From assembly GCA_017743585.1 (NCBI GenBank), contig JAGHYP010000077.1, positions 1 to 10,294 of the forward strand: a DNA stretch of 10,294 nucleotides, written 5' to 3'. The position numbers and the translations under genes were made by a program. Below, one piece after another: positions 1 through 6,580 of the stretch (position 1 is the stretch's first letter; the number at the start of each line of letters is the position of its first letter). The notes under the pieces were generated by a model. That model was given only the letters and a program-made list of their open reading frames with translations. It ran no database searches and was not told the DNA's origin. This DNA comes from Chloroflexota bacterium (GTDB lineage: Bacteria; Chloroflexota; Anaerolineae; Aggregatilineales; UBA2796).

Positions 1-50
1 GCTACTGCGATGTGAAGCATTACAAGCGGCGCAAGCGCTGGCTCGGCTGA
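1..50 (+). CDS. 3' end of an unidentified upstream gene (partial)
   Basis: The frame starting at base 3 reads YCDVKHYKRRKRWLG and then TGA at 48-50. The basic, non-repetitive composition looks protein-like, and the stop leaves 22 bases that hold a GAGGA ribosome-binding site (56-60) for the next gene. A second reading is possible: the frame from base 2 stays open to a TGA at 74-76 and would overlap the next start codon as ATGA. That frame gives an Ala/Leu-rich string typical of a shadow frame in GC-rich DNA. I do not recognise the family, and the call between the two frames is a judgement. Confidence 0.3.
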   Translation, partial: YCDVKHYKRRKRWLG

Positions 51-72
51 GCGGTGAGGAAGCACGGGTGAG

Positions 73-1275
73 ATGAGCGATCTGAACAATCTGAATAGCA
101 AACTGCGCGAGGTGGTGCAACACGCCTATGCCAACGCGCCTGCCTTCAGGCGAATCATGGAGGGCGCAGGCTTAACCCCCGCCGATATCCAGAGCGTGGG
201 AGACCTGCCAAAGATTCCGATCACTAGCAAAGATAAGCTAGTGCAGATGCAGCAAGCGGATCCACCATTTGGCGGCTGGCTTGCCGTGCCGATCAGCCAA
301 CTGCAGCGCATTTATCTCTCGCCCGGCCCGCTCTACGATCCGCAAGGCGTTGACGATACAGATAGCGTGCGAAGCGCCTTGCAAGCGCTGCGCGCAGCAG
401 GCTTCCAAGCGGGCGATATCGCGCTGAACACATTTCTCTACCACATGGTGCCGGCAGGCTTGTGGCTAGATGAAGCGCTGCGCACAGCAGGCGTGACGGT
501 CGTGCCGTTTGGGCCGGGCAACACTGAGCTGCTGATCACAGTGATGCTGACCTTGAAGCCGACGGCGTACGTCGGCACGCCCAGCTTTTTAGAGACGATC
601 TACACGCGCGCGGCGCAGATGAACGTCACGCCGACCTTCACCAAGGCTTTCTTCTCTGCGGAGCCGTATCTGCCTGCGCAGCGCCAAAAATTTGAAGGCG
701 AGTATAAGCTGCGCACGGCGCAAGCCTACGGCACTGCCGATCTGGGCTTGATCGGCTTTGAGCGCGAAGGCAAGCAAGGCCTCTATTTGCCCGACACATT
801 GATCGTCGAGATCGCCGATCCTGAGACGGGCGCCGTGCTGCCCGATGGCGAGGTCGGCGAGGTGGTGGTGACCACGTTCAATCGCGCCTATCCGCTCATC
901 CGCTTCGGCACGGGTGATTTGAGCATCGCGGAGCGCGATGCAGACGGCGCTCGATTCTTGCGCGGAATTGTAGGGCGCTCAGGCGAGGCGCTCAAGGTGC
1001 GCGGCATGTTCTTGCACCCAAATCAGCTGCGTCTGATTGGCAATGCCTTCCCTGAAGTAGACGGCATCGCTGTGACCGTGCAACGCGCCGATGGCGATCG
1101 GCTGCACGTGCAGGTCATGCTCGCCGAAGGACAGACAGTATCCGATCAGCTCGCTTTCATAACGCGTTTCGGCGAGACCTTCAGGCAGTTGGCACGGCTG
1201 CGCGCCGATAGTATCGAGCTGGTGCCGAGCGGCACGCTCAAAAGTGGCGAGCGCAGCTTGAAAGAGGCAAAATAG
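73..1275 (+). CDS. PaaK-like AMP-binding protein (phenylacetate-CoA ligase family) lacking the canonical P-loop
   Basis: 400 residues, slightly shorter than the roughly 430 usual for phenylacetate-CoA ligases. The family is recognised from its C-terminal half: AYGTADLGLIGFE (218-230) at the position of the adenylate-binding YGxxE motif, YPLIRFGTGDL (273-283) with the conserved GD, and the hinge and C-domain GRSGEALKVRGMFLHPNQL (301-319). The expected Ser/Thr/Gly-rich ATP phosphate loop (SSGTTG-type) is replaced by RIYLSPGPLYDP (79-90), so normal adenylation is doubtful. The C-terminus ends SGTLKSGERSLKEAK, and K390 is the only nearby candidate for the family's catalytic lysine. Known members activate aryl or acyl acids to CoA thioesters in the cytoplasm; the substrate here is unknown. 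The start ATG at 73 follows GAGGA at 56-60. A methyltransferase lies 49 bases downstream on the same strand. The family call is firm and the activity is not. Confidence 0.8.
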   Translation: MSDLNNLNSKLREVVQHAYANAPAFRRIMEGAGLTPADIQSVGDLPKIPITSKDKLVQMQQADPPFGGWLAVPISQLQRIYLSPGPLYDPQGVDDTDSVRSALQALRAAGFQAGDIALNTFLYHMVPAGLWLDEALRTAGVTVVPFGPGNTELLITVMLTLKPTAYVGTPSFLETIYTRAAQMNVTPTFTKAFFSAEPYLPAQRQKFEGEYKLRTAQAYGTADLGLIGFEREGKQGLYLPDTLIVEIADPETGAVLPDGEVGEVVVTTFNRAYPLIRFGTGDLSIAERDADGARFLRGIVGRSGEALKVRGMFLHPNQLRLIGNAFPEVDGIAVTVQRADGDRLHVQVMLAEGQTVSDQLAFITRFGETFRQLARLRADSIELVPSGTLKSGERSLKEAK

Positions 1276-1324
1276 CCTCAAGCGCGCTGGAGAGCTCAGG
1301 AACAGCGCGCAAAAGGAGCGACCG

Positions 1325-2191
1325 ATGAGCGAGCAACCGAATAAGCAAGTCTCAGCGGCTGCGCAAGAGTTGAGAGACATTCTGGGCTTGGGCAAGTCGG
1401 GCGAGCAGCGCAGGGCCGAAATGCTGGCGGGCATCCGCGCTGAGCTGATGCCGAAGCCTGAGTACATGGCCATGACGCGCATGGCAGGGCGCATCATCGG
1501 CAGCACGTTGTTGCGACTTTCGCGCGGCGATCAAGCTAAGATTAACGCAGTCATCGCGCGCCCTGAGGCATTTCGATATCTTGTAAGGCAAGCTTTGCAA
1601 GGCAAGACCGACGCGCACTATGTGGAGCTTGTCTCAGGCTTCTTGCCGCGCGCCTGGCAGATGGCGCATGAATTTCCGCACTTGCGCGTGACAGAAGTTG
1701 ATCTGCCCGACATGATCGCTGAGAAGCGAAGACGCTTTGAGAGAGCGAAACTGCCCTTGCCGCCGAACTTGCAGATGCTGAGCACCGAATTGTGCGCCAA
1801 GCCATTGGCGGAGATTCTGGGCGGCGAGCAAGCGGACGCGATCTCTGCCGAAGGCTTGCTGCCATACTTTGAGCTTGATCGAGTCCAACATATCGCAGCA
1901 TGCGTGCGCCAATCGCTGAAAGACGATGGCGTCTTCATCGCTGACATCCTGACCAAAGAAATTGTGCATATGCTCACGCTTGGCAGATCGCGGCAAGCTG
2001 CCGGCATCTTCAGGCGGAACGTGGGCAAGTGGCTTGGCGTGGTGAACGATCGCGCGCACGCCGAGGAGCTCTTCAAAGCAGCCGGATACGCGCACGTTGA
2101 GACGTACAAGCTCTCCGAAGTGGTAGCGCCGCTGGCGGATGTGCGAAAGCCTGTGGCAGACCTGACGCTGCTGATCGTGGCGCGCCGCTAG
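1325..2191 (+). CDS. Class I SAM-dependent methyltransferase, LCMT/polyketide O-methyltransferase-like
   Basis: 288 residues. A helical N-terminal part (about 1-95) is followed by a Rossmann-type methyltransferase core. Motif I appears as HYVELVSGFLPRAW (98-111), then an acidic strand VTEVDLPDMIAEKRR (122-136) in which E125 would hold the ribose of SAM, then AISAEGLLPYF (172-182) and DDGVFIADIL (200-209). This order resembles the leucine carboxyl methyltransferase / PPM1-type O-methyltransferases (COG3315-like). Motif I is imperfect: the usual E-L-G-x-G reads E-L-V-S-G. The start ATG is 6 bases after AAGGAG (1313-1318), a strong ribosome-binding site. It probably shares an operon with the PaaK-like gene 49 bases upstream. 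The TAG stop is interlocked with the stop of the opposing gene through one CTAG. The substrate cannot be read from the sequence. Confidence 0.7.
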   Translation: MSEQPNKQVSAAAQELRDILGLGKSGEQRRAEMLAGIRAELMPKPEYMAMTRMAGRIIGSTLLRLSRGDQAKINAVIARPEAFRYLVRQALQGKTDAHYVELVSGFLPRAWQMAHEFPHLRVTEVDLPDMIAEKRRRFERAKLPLPPNLQMLSTELCAKPLAEILGGEQADAISAEGLLPYFELDRVQHIAACVRQSLKDDGVFIADILTKEIVHMLTLGRSRQAAGIFRRNVGKWLGVVNDRAHAEELFKAAGYAHVETYKLSEVVAPLADVRKPVADLTLLIVARR

Positions 2192-3978
2192 GCGATCTCG
2201 CAACGGCGCAACAGCGCTTGATGAATTTGGCGCACCACTGCCAGCACTGCCTCAGGATTTTTCGCGCCAAGCGTGCCGCCGGCCTCCAGGTATGCATCGC
2301 GCAGCAGGCGCCCCCAGTTGCCTGTTGCGCGCCGCGTCGGATGATTGATGAAATCATCTATCGTGTTGGCGGCGCCGTTGGGCGCGACCAAGAAGTGGTA
2401 GATGCGGTCGTAGAGACTATCCACATCGCGCGTGTCGATCACGTTGAGCGGCGAGAGCAGCCGTTTGAGCAGACGGCGCTTTTTCTCGTAGAATTCCACC
2501 AAGCTCATATGCGCGCCGCTGGCGGTTTCCAGCACCATATCCGTGCAGCGCAAGTCAGACTCGCGAATATTGCGCTGAAAGGCCTCAGGGCTAAGCGGGC
2601 CGAAGACGTCCAGCAGGTCGGGATCGGCGTAGAGCGCGTCTAGGTTTGTGCCATAACGCCTGAAATAATGCTCGATGACCAGCTGACTGAGCTGATAATC
2701 GTTGGCGACGGCCGCCAAGCGCTCGGGCGATGGATTGCTGGGCGTGCCTGTGTTCTCAAGCGTGCAGACGCGCTTGGGTGACTCAAGGTCAGGGCGCACG
2801 CGACCGAGCATGTTGTGCATGCCGCTGAACGGCTCGCCATCTTCCTCGCCGTAGAGCAGCGCGCGCGCTGTGCCATTAGCGAGATTGGCGCGCAACAAGT
2901 GCGCATGGCGTTCCAGCGCGCCTTCTTGCAAGTGCGGACTGAGCGGCAAGCCGACGTAATGCCCGGTGATGCTGATGGCGCGCACGGTCTCGCGCACGCA
3001 CAGCAGCTCAGGATCGCAGCAGCCGTCCATGAAGGGGCCGCCTTTGAGCAGCGCGGCGCTGGCACAGCCAGAGGCGCTCCCCAAGTTCAGCATGTAGCTG
3101 AGCAAGCCGAGGGCTTCCGAGCGACCCGCGATATCCACGTGCATATGGAAGCCTTGAAAGCGCAGCAAGTTGGCAGGGCGCGCCTCGCCGCGGCTGATCG
3201 CATAGCGCGCGCGCAGGGCGTCCACATAGCGGCGCTGCGCAGGACGGCTCTCGTTGATCTCGTTCAGGAATATGGCAATGGTCTCGACCTTATGGGAATG
3301 GCTGGTGGCGAAGTCGGTCTCGGTTGGATAGACTGAGATCGCCTGCAGCAGCAGATCTGCCTTGTGCGCGGCGTAGACGAGCGTTGCTAGGTTCAGCTCA
3401 GTGGCGCGCAGGAGCTTTGCATAGCCGAACAAAGGCGGCGAGACGACCTCTGCCTGATAGATGCACAGCTCAGGCGAAATATCCAGCGCGGCGCCAGTGC
3501 GCTGCGCGTGCGTGACATACGCCTCGCTAAAGCGATCGAGCGCCTCGGCGCTCGGCTCGCTGCCATCCGGCGCGACCGTGCCAACCTCTAGCTCCACGCC
3601 GACGGGGCGCAGCGCCAACTGACCGCCTGCTTCATGGATATTTTGGTGATTGACCGCCGGATTCAGGTTGTAAGGCTTCACATAATCCAGCCATGGCCCT
3701 TGCTGGAAGCGCTTGCCGAGAATGGTCGCCAGTACGAACGGTCGCCCCGCCTGCCGCGAGAGCAAGACGTTGCCATCAGGCGCTTCAACATCCTCATCCT
3801 CGTAGAACGCTTGCGAGAAATGGCGGATCATGTTGTACAAGACAGGATGCGAGCCGCGCTTATTGCGAATACTGCTGAGGTACTCCAAGAACTTCTCGCG
3901 TGTTTCATCAATGTGCTGCCAGTCCTGCTCGCGCGCGAAGGCGAGCACAGTGGCATTATCAGGCAGTGGGAAGGCCAT
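2188..3978 (-). CDS. Divergent GCS2-type carboxylate-amine ligase (glutamate-cysteine ligase superfamily)
   Basis: 596 residues from ATG at 3978. GCS2-like landmarks occur in the expected order: RPVGVELEVGT (124-134), matching the family's GxExE strand; ELCIYQAEVVSPP (170-182), matching E(x)nEi-TpP; FHMHVDI (277-283), matching HVHVG; GGPFMDGCCDPELLCVRE (313-330), matching the SPFxxGxxTGxxSxR region; and RVRPDLESPKRVCTLENTGTPS (393-414), matching the RPxxxxxTxExR region. Known relatives form peptide bonds between glutamate and an amine such as cysteine, using ATP. This protein is much longer than YbdK/EgtA-type enzymes (about 370-430 residues), with extra N- and C-terminal segments. Start choice: an open TTG lies at 4017, but GAGGA sits 5 bases before the ATG at 3978 and the probable transcription start is near 4022. 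The superfamily call is moderately sure and the substrate unknown. Confidence 0.62.
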   Translation of the reverse strand: MAFPLPDNATVLAFAREQDWQHIDETREKFLEYLSSIRNKRGSHPVLYNMIRHFSQAFYEDEDVEAPDGNVLLSRQAGRPFVLATILGKRFQQGPWLDYVKPYNLNPAVNHQNIHEAGGQLALRPVGVELEVGTVAPDGSEPSAEALDRFSEAYVTHAQRTGAALDISPELCIYQAEVVSPPLFGYAKLLRATELNLATLVYAAHKADLLLQAISVYPTETDFATSHSHKVETIAIFLNEINESRPAQRRYVDALRARYAISRGEARPANLLRFQGFHMHVDIAGRSEALGLLSYMLNLGSASGCASAALLKGGPFMDGCCDPELLCVRETVRAISITGHYVGLPLSPHLQEGALERHAHLLRANLANGTARALLYGEEDGEPFSGMHNMLGRVRPDLESPKRVCTLENTGTPSNPSPERLAAVANDYQLSQLVIEHYFRRYGTNLDALYADPDLLDVFGPLSPEAFQRNIRESDLRCTDMVLETASGAHMSLVEFYEKKRRLLKRLLSPLNVIDTRDVDSLYDRIYHFLVAPNGAANTIDDFINHPTRRATGNWGRLLRDAYLEAGGTLGAKNPEAVLAVVRQIHQALLRRCEIA

Positions 3979-4028
3979 AGGCATCCTCAGCACGGCGGAA
4001 GTTTCGAGGCGTAGCAAGTGCTGAGGCG

Positions 4029-4057
4029 ACTATAAACAGCTTTGCGCAGCGCGGCAA
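4029..4057 (-). promoter_or_regulatory. Sigma70-type promoter for the GCS2-like gene
   Basis: On the minus strand, TTGCCG (4052-4057) and TATAGT (4029-4034) are separated by exactly 17 bases. They match the consensus hexamers at 4 of 6 and 5 of 6 positions. Transcription would start near 4022, giving a leader of about 45 bases to the ATG at 3978 and making the TTG at 4017 an unlikely start. Seen by eye only. Confidence 0.42.
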
Positions 4058-4060
4058 GAT

Positions 4061-4081
4061 GGCTTGTGAAAGTTCACAGCC
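4061..4081. repeat. Imperfect inverted repeat between dsbA-like 3' end and GCS2-like promoter
   Basis: GGCTTGTGA and TCACAGCC are complementary around a 4-base centre, with one bulged T. The dyad lies about 20 bases past the double stop (TGATGA) of the DsbA-like gene and directly upstream of the -35 box of the next gene. It could fold as a weak terminator, but no run of U follows on the minus strand (ATCTTG comes next). An operator for the GCS2-like promoter is the alternative. The structure is visible; its role is a guess. Confidence 0.35.
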
Positions 4082-4102
4082 ACCTTCGCCTGTGTTAACT
4101 CA

Positions 4103-4915
4103 TCATTGAGCGGCTGCCAGTGCCCGCTCGATAGCGCCCTCGAAGACGCTATACGGCTGCGCGCCGACCAGAGGCAAGCCGTTTATGAAAAAGGTCGGCG
4201 TGCCTCGCACGCCAAGCCGCTCGCCTTGTCGCTGGTCAGCCAGCACGGTCGAGAGATACTTCTGCGTCGTCAAGCACGCCGTGAACTGCTCAAGGTCCGG
4301 CACGCCTGCCTGCTTCGCATAGCTGACCAGCGCATCTTGCGAGAGATTTCGCTGATTCTCGAAGAGCCTATCGTGATATTCCCAGAATTTGCCCTGCTCG
4401 TTTGCACATTCGGCTGCCACAGCGGCGCGCTCAGCGTTCCGATGGATAGCGCTAATCGGAAAGTGCTTGAAGACAAAGCGCACGCGGTCGCTGTAGCGCG
4501 CCTTGAGCGTGCCGTAGGTATCGCGGTAAAAGCGCGCGCAGAAGCTGCACTCGAAGTCGGAGAACCCGACGATGGTCACTTTAGCCTCTTCTGGCCCCCA
4601 GAAGGGACTGTTGCCCAGCTCGATCTCAGCTTTTGCTGGCGCTGTCGGCGTCGCGCTCGCGTTGCCAGCGGCAAGGTTGCCTAGCTCGGCGCGCAAGAGC
4701 GCCAGCTCGGCTTGCACGGCTGAGCGCGCGCCCTCGCTCGCCGCGTTGCGCAGCTCTGCCACGTTGATATTGCCGCCGCTGCTTGTGAAAATGACCCACG
4801 CCACCACGAAACCTGCCACGAAGAAAAGCACCGCGATGCCGAAATAATAGATCGTCGTCCACGTGATGACGATTGAGTCATCGCGGCTCGGCCCGGTCTT
4901 GTTTTGATCGCTCAT
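4103..4915 (-). CDS. Membrane-anchored DsbA/BdbD-family thiol-disulfide oxidoreductase
   Basis: 270 residues. A short cytoplasmic N-terminus is followed by one membrane helix (about 20-44), then a linker (45-95) with a predicted helical stretch rich in Ala, Glu and Leu, then a thioredoxin fold facing the outside. The fold shows the VTIVGFSDFECSFCARFY region (113-130) with active-site CSFC at 123-126, the typical AAVAAECANEQGKFWEYHDRLF helix (165-185), and GVRGTPTFFING (235-246) with cis-Pro 240. Cys170 and Cys214 are extra and could form a second disulfide. Family members oxidise or shuffle disulfides in exported proteins; a DsbB/VKOR-type partner is not in this window. Start choice: an upstream GTG at 4948 overlaps the -10 region, whereas the ATG at 4915 follows GGAG by 5 bases. 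The gene ends in TGATGA. Confidence 0.88.
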   Translation of the reverse strand: MSDQNKTGPSRDDSIVITWTTIYYFGIAVLFFVAGFVVAWVIFTSSGGNINVAELRNAASEGARSAVQAELALLRAELGNLAAGNASATPTAPAKAEIELGNSPFWGPEEAKVTIVGFSDFECSFCARFYRDTYGTLKARYSDRVRFVFKHFPISAIHRNAERAAVAAECANEQGKFWEYHDRLFENQRNLSQDALVSYAKQAGVPDLEQFTACLTTQKYLSTVLADQRQGERLGVRGTPTFFINGLPLVGAQPYSVFEGAIERALAAAQ

Positions 4916-4940
4916 AAAAGCTCCACTGTTTGTCCGATCA

Positions 4941-4978
4941 CTGCGCACATTGTAACAGAAATCGGCGCGCTGCGCACA
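4941..4978. repeat. Pair of 9-base direct repeats overlapping the dsbA-like promoter
   Basis: CTGCGCACA occurs at 4941-4949 and again at 4970-4978, 29 bases apart start to start. One copy covers the presumed transcription start and edge of the -10 box of the DsbA-like gene; the other covers where its -35 box would be. Paired sites placed this way suit a repressor, but GCGC-rich words are common in this genome, so chance is possible. Confidence 0.3.
4949..4957 (-). promoter_or_regulatory. Extended -10 promoter of the DsbA-like gene
   Basis: Read on the minus strand, TGTTACAAT matches the extended -10 form TGn-TATAAT with one mismatch. No good -35 box is present at 17 bases, which extended -10 promoters tolerate. 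Transcription would start near 4942, about 27 bases before the ATG at 4915, ruling out the GTG at 4948 as start. Confidence 0.45.
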
Positions 4979-4983
4979 AGCTG

Positions 4984-5012
4984 TTGTCTTATCGCATCAA
5001 GCGCCCTAAAAT
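4984..5012 (+). promoter_or_regulatory. Sigma70-type promoter of the DUF309 gene
   Basis: TTGTCT (4984-4989) and TAAAAT (5007-5012) are spaced by 17 bases and match consensus at 4 of 6 and 5 of 6. The predicted start near 5019 leaves a leader of about 27 bases to the ATG at 5046 and excludes the in-frame GTG at 5013. It is divergent from the DsbA-like promoter. Confidence 0.45.
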
Positions 5013-5045
5013 GTGGATGCGTCGGCAAAAATAGACGGGCTTTTC

Positions 5046-5819
5046 ATGGCTGACCGAGTTCTGACGCTCTTCGTCGTCGTGCGCGATCCACTTGTGCAGG
5101 CGGCATTGGCAGCGCTGCCGAACTTGGCTATCCATCAGCAGGACGTGCCGCACGACGCCGACGGCAGAGCGCTTGTGGAGCGCCTTGCCGAGCTGCAGCC
5201 GCACCTGATCGTCGTCGAGCTGGATGGCGCGGCAGCGTGGCTTTCGCAAACGCGCTCTGATCCTGCCACGCGCCGCCTGCCGACCTTGGTGCTCGGCAGC
5301 AGTCAGGCAGCAGTGGCACGTGCCGCCGAGCTGCGCATTCCGCTCTACGCGCCGGAGGTATTCCTGAAAGACGCTGCCGCAATCATCAATCTGCACGCGC
5401 GCGCCGCTGCAGACGCGCAAGCGCTCCAAGCGCAGTGCGCCGAGCCATTGCCGCCGCTCGTCCTGCGCGGCTTGGAAGAGTTCAATCGCAGCGCGTACTA
5501 CGAATGTCACGAAACCTTAGAAGAAGCGTGGATGGCGGAAAGGCGACCGATCCGCGATCTGTACCGCGCCATTTTGCAGATCAGCGTCGCCTACTATCAT
5601 ATCCTGCGTGGCAATTACAGCGGCGCGCACAAGATGTTCCTGCGCGCTGCGCAATGGCTTGCGCCGCTGCCCGATCGATGCATGGGCATTGACGTGGCAG
5701 CGCTGCGCGCCGATGTGCTTGCCGCGCGGCTGCACTTGCAGGCGCTGGGCGCCGAGAACATCGCCCAATTCGACCGCAGCCTGCTCAAGCCGATCCGTTA
5801 TGGCGGGGCGGCGCAATGA
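5046..5819 (+). CDS. Degenerate receiver-like domain fused to a DUF309 domain
   Basis: 257 residues. The N-terminal 1-120 has the alternating hydrophobic strand/helix pattern of a response-regulator receiver (strands near LTLFVVV 6-12, HLIVVEL 53-59, LPTLVLG 78-84), but the phosphoacceptor Asp position appears to hold Glu58 and the acidic pair after strand 1 is weak, so it is probably a pseudo-receiver. The C-terminal half carries the DUF309 signature FNRSAYYECHETLEEAW (146-162), with the His155-Glu156 pair, then IRDLYRAILQISVAYYH (169-185) and GNYSGAHKMFLRA (189-201). DUF309 proteins are small helical proteins of unknown function. The start is set by the promoter at 4984-5012; the ribosome-binding site is weak. 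The last codons overlap, as ATGA, the start of the decayed SDR gene, showing that the two were once translationally coupled. Confidence 0.75.
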   Translation: MADRVLTLFVVVRDPLVQAALAALPNLAIHQQDVPHDADGRALVERLAELQPHLIVVELDGAAAWLSQTRSDPATRRLPTLVLGSSQAAVARAAELRIPLYAPEVFLKDAAAIINLHARAAADAQALQAQCAEPLPPLVLRGLEEFNRSAYYECHETLEEAWMAERRPIRDLYRAILQISVAYYHILRGNYSGAHKMFLRAAQWLAPLPDRCMGIDVAALRADVLAARLHLQALGAENIAQFDRSLLKPIRYGGAAQ

Positions 5820-6107
5820 ACTGTTTCACAGGCAAGCTCGCGCTCGTCACAGGCAGCGGGCGCGCTGCAATGTCATTGTGGAGATCAGCAGCCTCAGCGC
5901 ACAGCGTGATGCCACAACGCCTCGCGGGGCGCAGCCGATCTCTAGCAAGTCAGGCGCTTCCGCCGAGCGCTCTCTCCCAGCAGGGCGCATGGTGAGTCAG
6001 AGAACATCGCAGGTGTGGTGGCATTTCCGTATACAGAGGACAACGGCGCCGCTCGCGGTCAGGCGATTGGAGACGGGCGCGGCAGCTTGACGCTGCCTCG
6101 TGACGCG
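5816..6107 (+). pseudogene. Decayed short-chain dehydrogenase/reductase (SDR) gene
   Basis: The ATG at 5816 opens with MNCFTGKLALVTGSGRA, the classic start of an SDR (strand 1 and TGxxxGxG loop), but the loop is cut off. The sequence continues one frame away with CNVIVEISS (5866-5892), resembling strand 2 (NVIVN) or strand 5. After an unrecognisable stretch, a third frame carries an SDR C-terminus: GRM then, after a one-base slip, GESENIAGVVAF (to 6026), and then ARGQAI-GDGRGSLTLP, corresponding to the usual GQxixVDGG end. No NAG motif or catalytic YxxxK is found. About 290 bases remain of the roughly 750 expected, spread over three frames, so no functional enzyme is made. The 3' limit is approximate. 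Confidence 0.75.
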
Positions 6108-6114
6108 CTGAGGC

Positions 6115-6143
6115 TCGCCAAAAGGGCGAATTGCGCCTAGAAT
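6115..6143 (+). promoter_or_regulatory. Probable promoter of the cdd-recO pair
   Basis: TCGCCA (6115-6120) and TAGAAT (6138-6143) are 17 bases apart, matching consensus at 4 of 6 and 5 of 6. Transcription would start near 6150, about 18 bases before the ATG at 6168. It lies just after the SDR remnant, so the downstream pair would be expressed independently of the decayed gene. Confidence 0.4.
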
Positions 6144-6167
6144 AGGCTATCCATTGAAGGCGTGAGC

Positions 6168-6572
6168 ATGATCCTCTCACCTGACGCGCGCGTCCGTCTG
6201 ATTCAGCTCGCCCTCGCCATGCGCGAGCGCGCTTACTGCCCGTATAGCGGCTATCGCGTCGGCGCAGCGCTGCTGGCAGAGGATGGCACTGCCTATGGCG
6301 GCTGCAACGTAGAGAACGCCAGCTATGGCGGCACGATTTGCGCGGAGCGCACGGCGCTCGTCAAGGCGATCAGCGAAGGCGCGCGGCGCTTCAGCGCGTT
6401 AGCGGTCGCCACTGCCAACGGCGGCACGCCATGCGGCATTTGCCGCCAGTGCTTGTACGAATTCGCGCCTGACCTGCACATCATCTTGGTGGACGCGGCA
6501 GGAAATGTGCGCGCTGAGCATTGCCTGCGCGATTTGCTGCCGCACGGCTTCGGCGCAACGTATCTGGAGTAG
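6168..6572 (+). CDS. cdd: Cytidine deaminase
   Basis: 134 residues, the normal length for the homotetrameric class. It hydrolyses cytidine and deoxycytidine to uridine and deoxyuridine in pyrimidine salvage. All key elements are present: YCPYSGYRVGAALL (23-36), CNVENASYGGTICAERTA (46-63), with zinc ligand C58 and proton-shuttle E60, and TPCGICRQCL (87-96), with zinc ligands C89 and C92. Start: a GTG at 6162 is open, but GAAGG (6156-6160) lies 7 bases from the ATG at 6168 and only 1 base from the GTG, so ATG is chosen. RecO follows after 8 bases, giving a probable two-gene operon. Confidence 0.96.
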   Translation: MILSPDARVRLIQLALAMRERAYCPYSGYRVGAALLAEDGTAYGGCNVENASYGGTICAERTALVKAISEGARRFSALAVATANGGTPCGICRQCLYEFAPDLHIILVDAAGNVRAEHCLRDLLPHGFGATYLE

Positions 6573-6580
6573 CGCAGCTG

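Noticed and set aside
1634..2203. Long minus-strand open frames opposite the methyltransferase
   Set aside because: They are compositional shadows; the plus-strand frame has the ribosome-binding site and methyltransferase motifs.
2815..3336. Plus-strand ORF opposite the GCS2-like gene
   Set aside because: Ala/Arg/Gln-rich shadow frame; the minus strand carries ordered GCS2 motifs.
4061..4081. Intrinsic terminator after the DsbA-like gene
   Set aside because: The hairpin is present but is short, bulged and not followed by a U run, so it is listed only as an inverted repeat.
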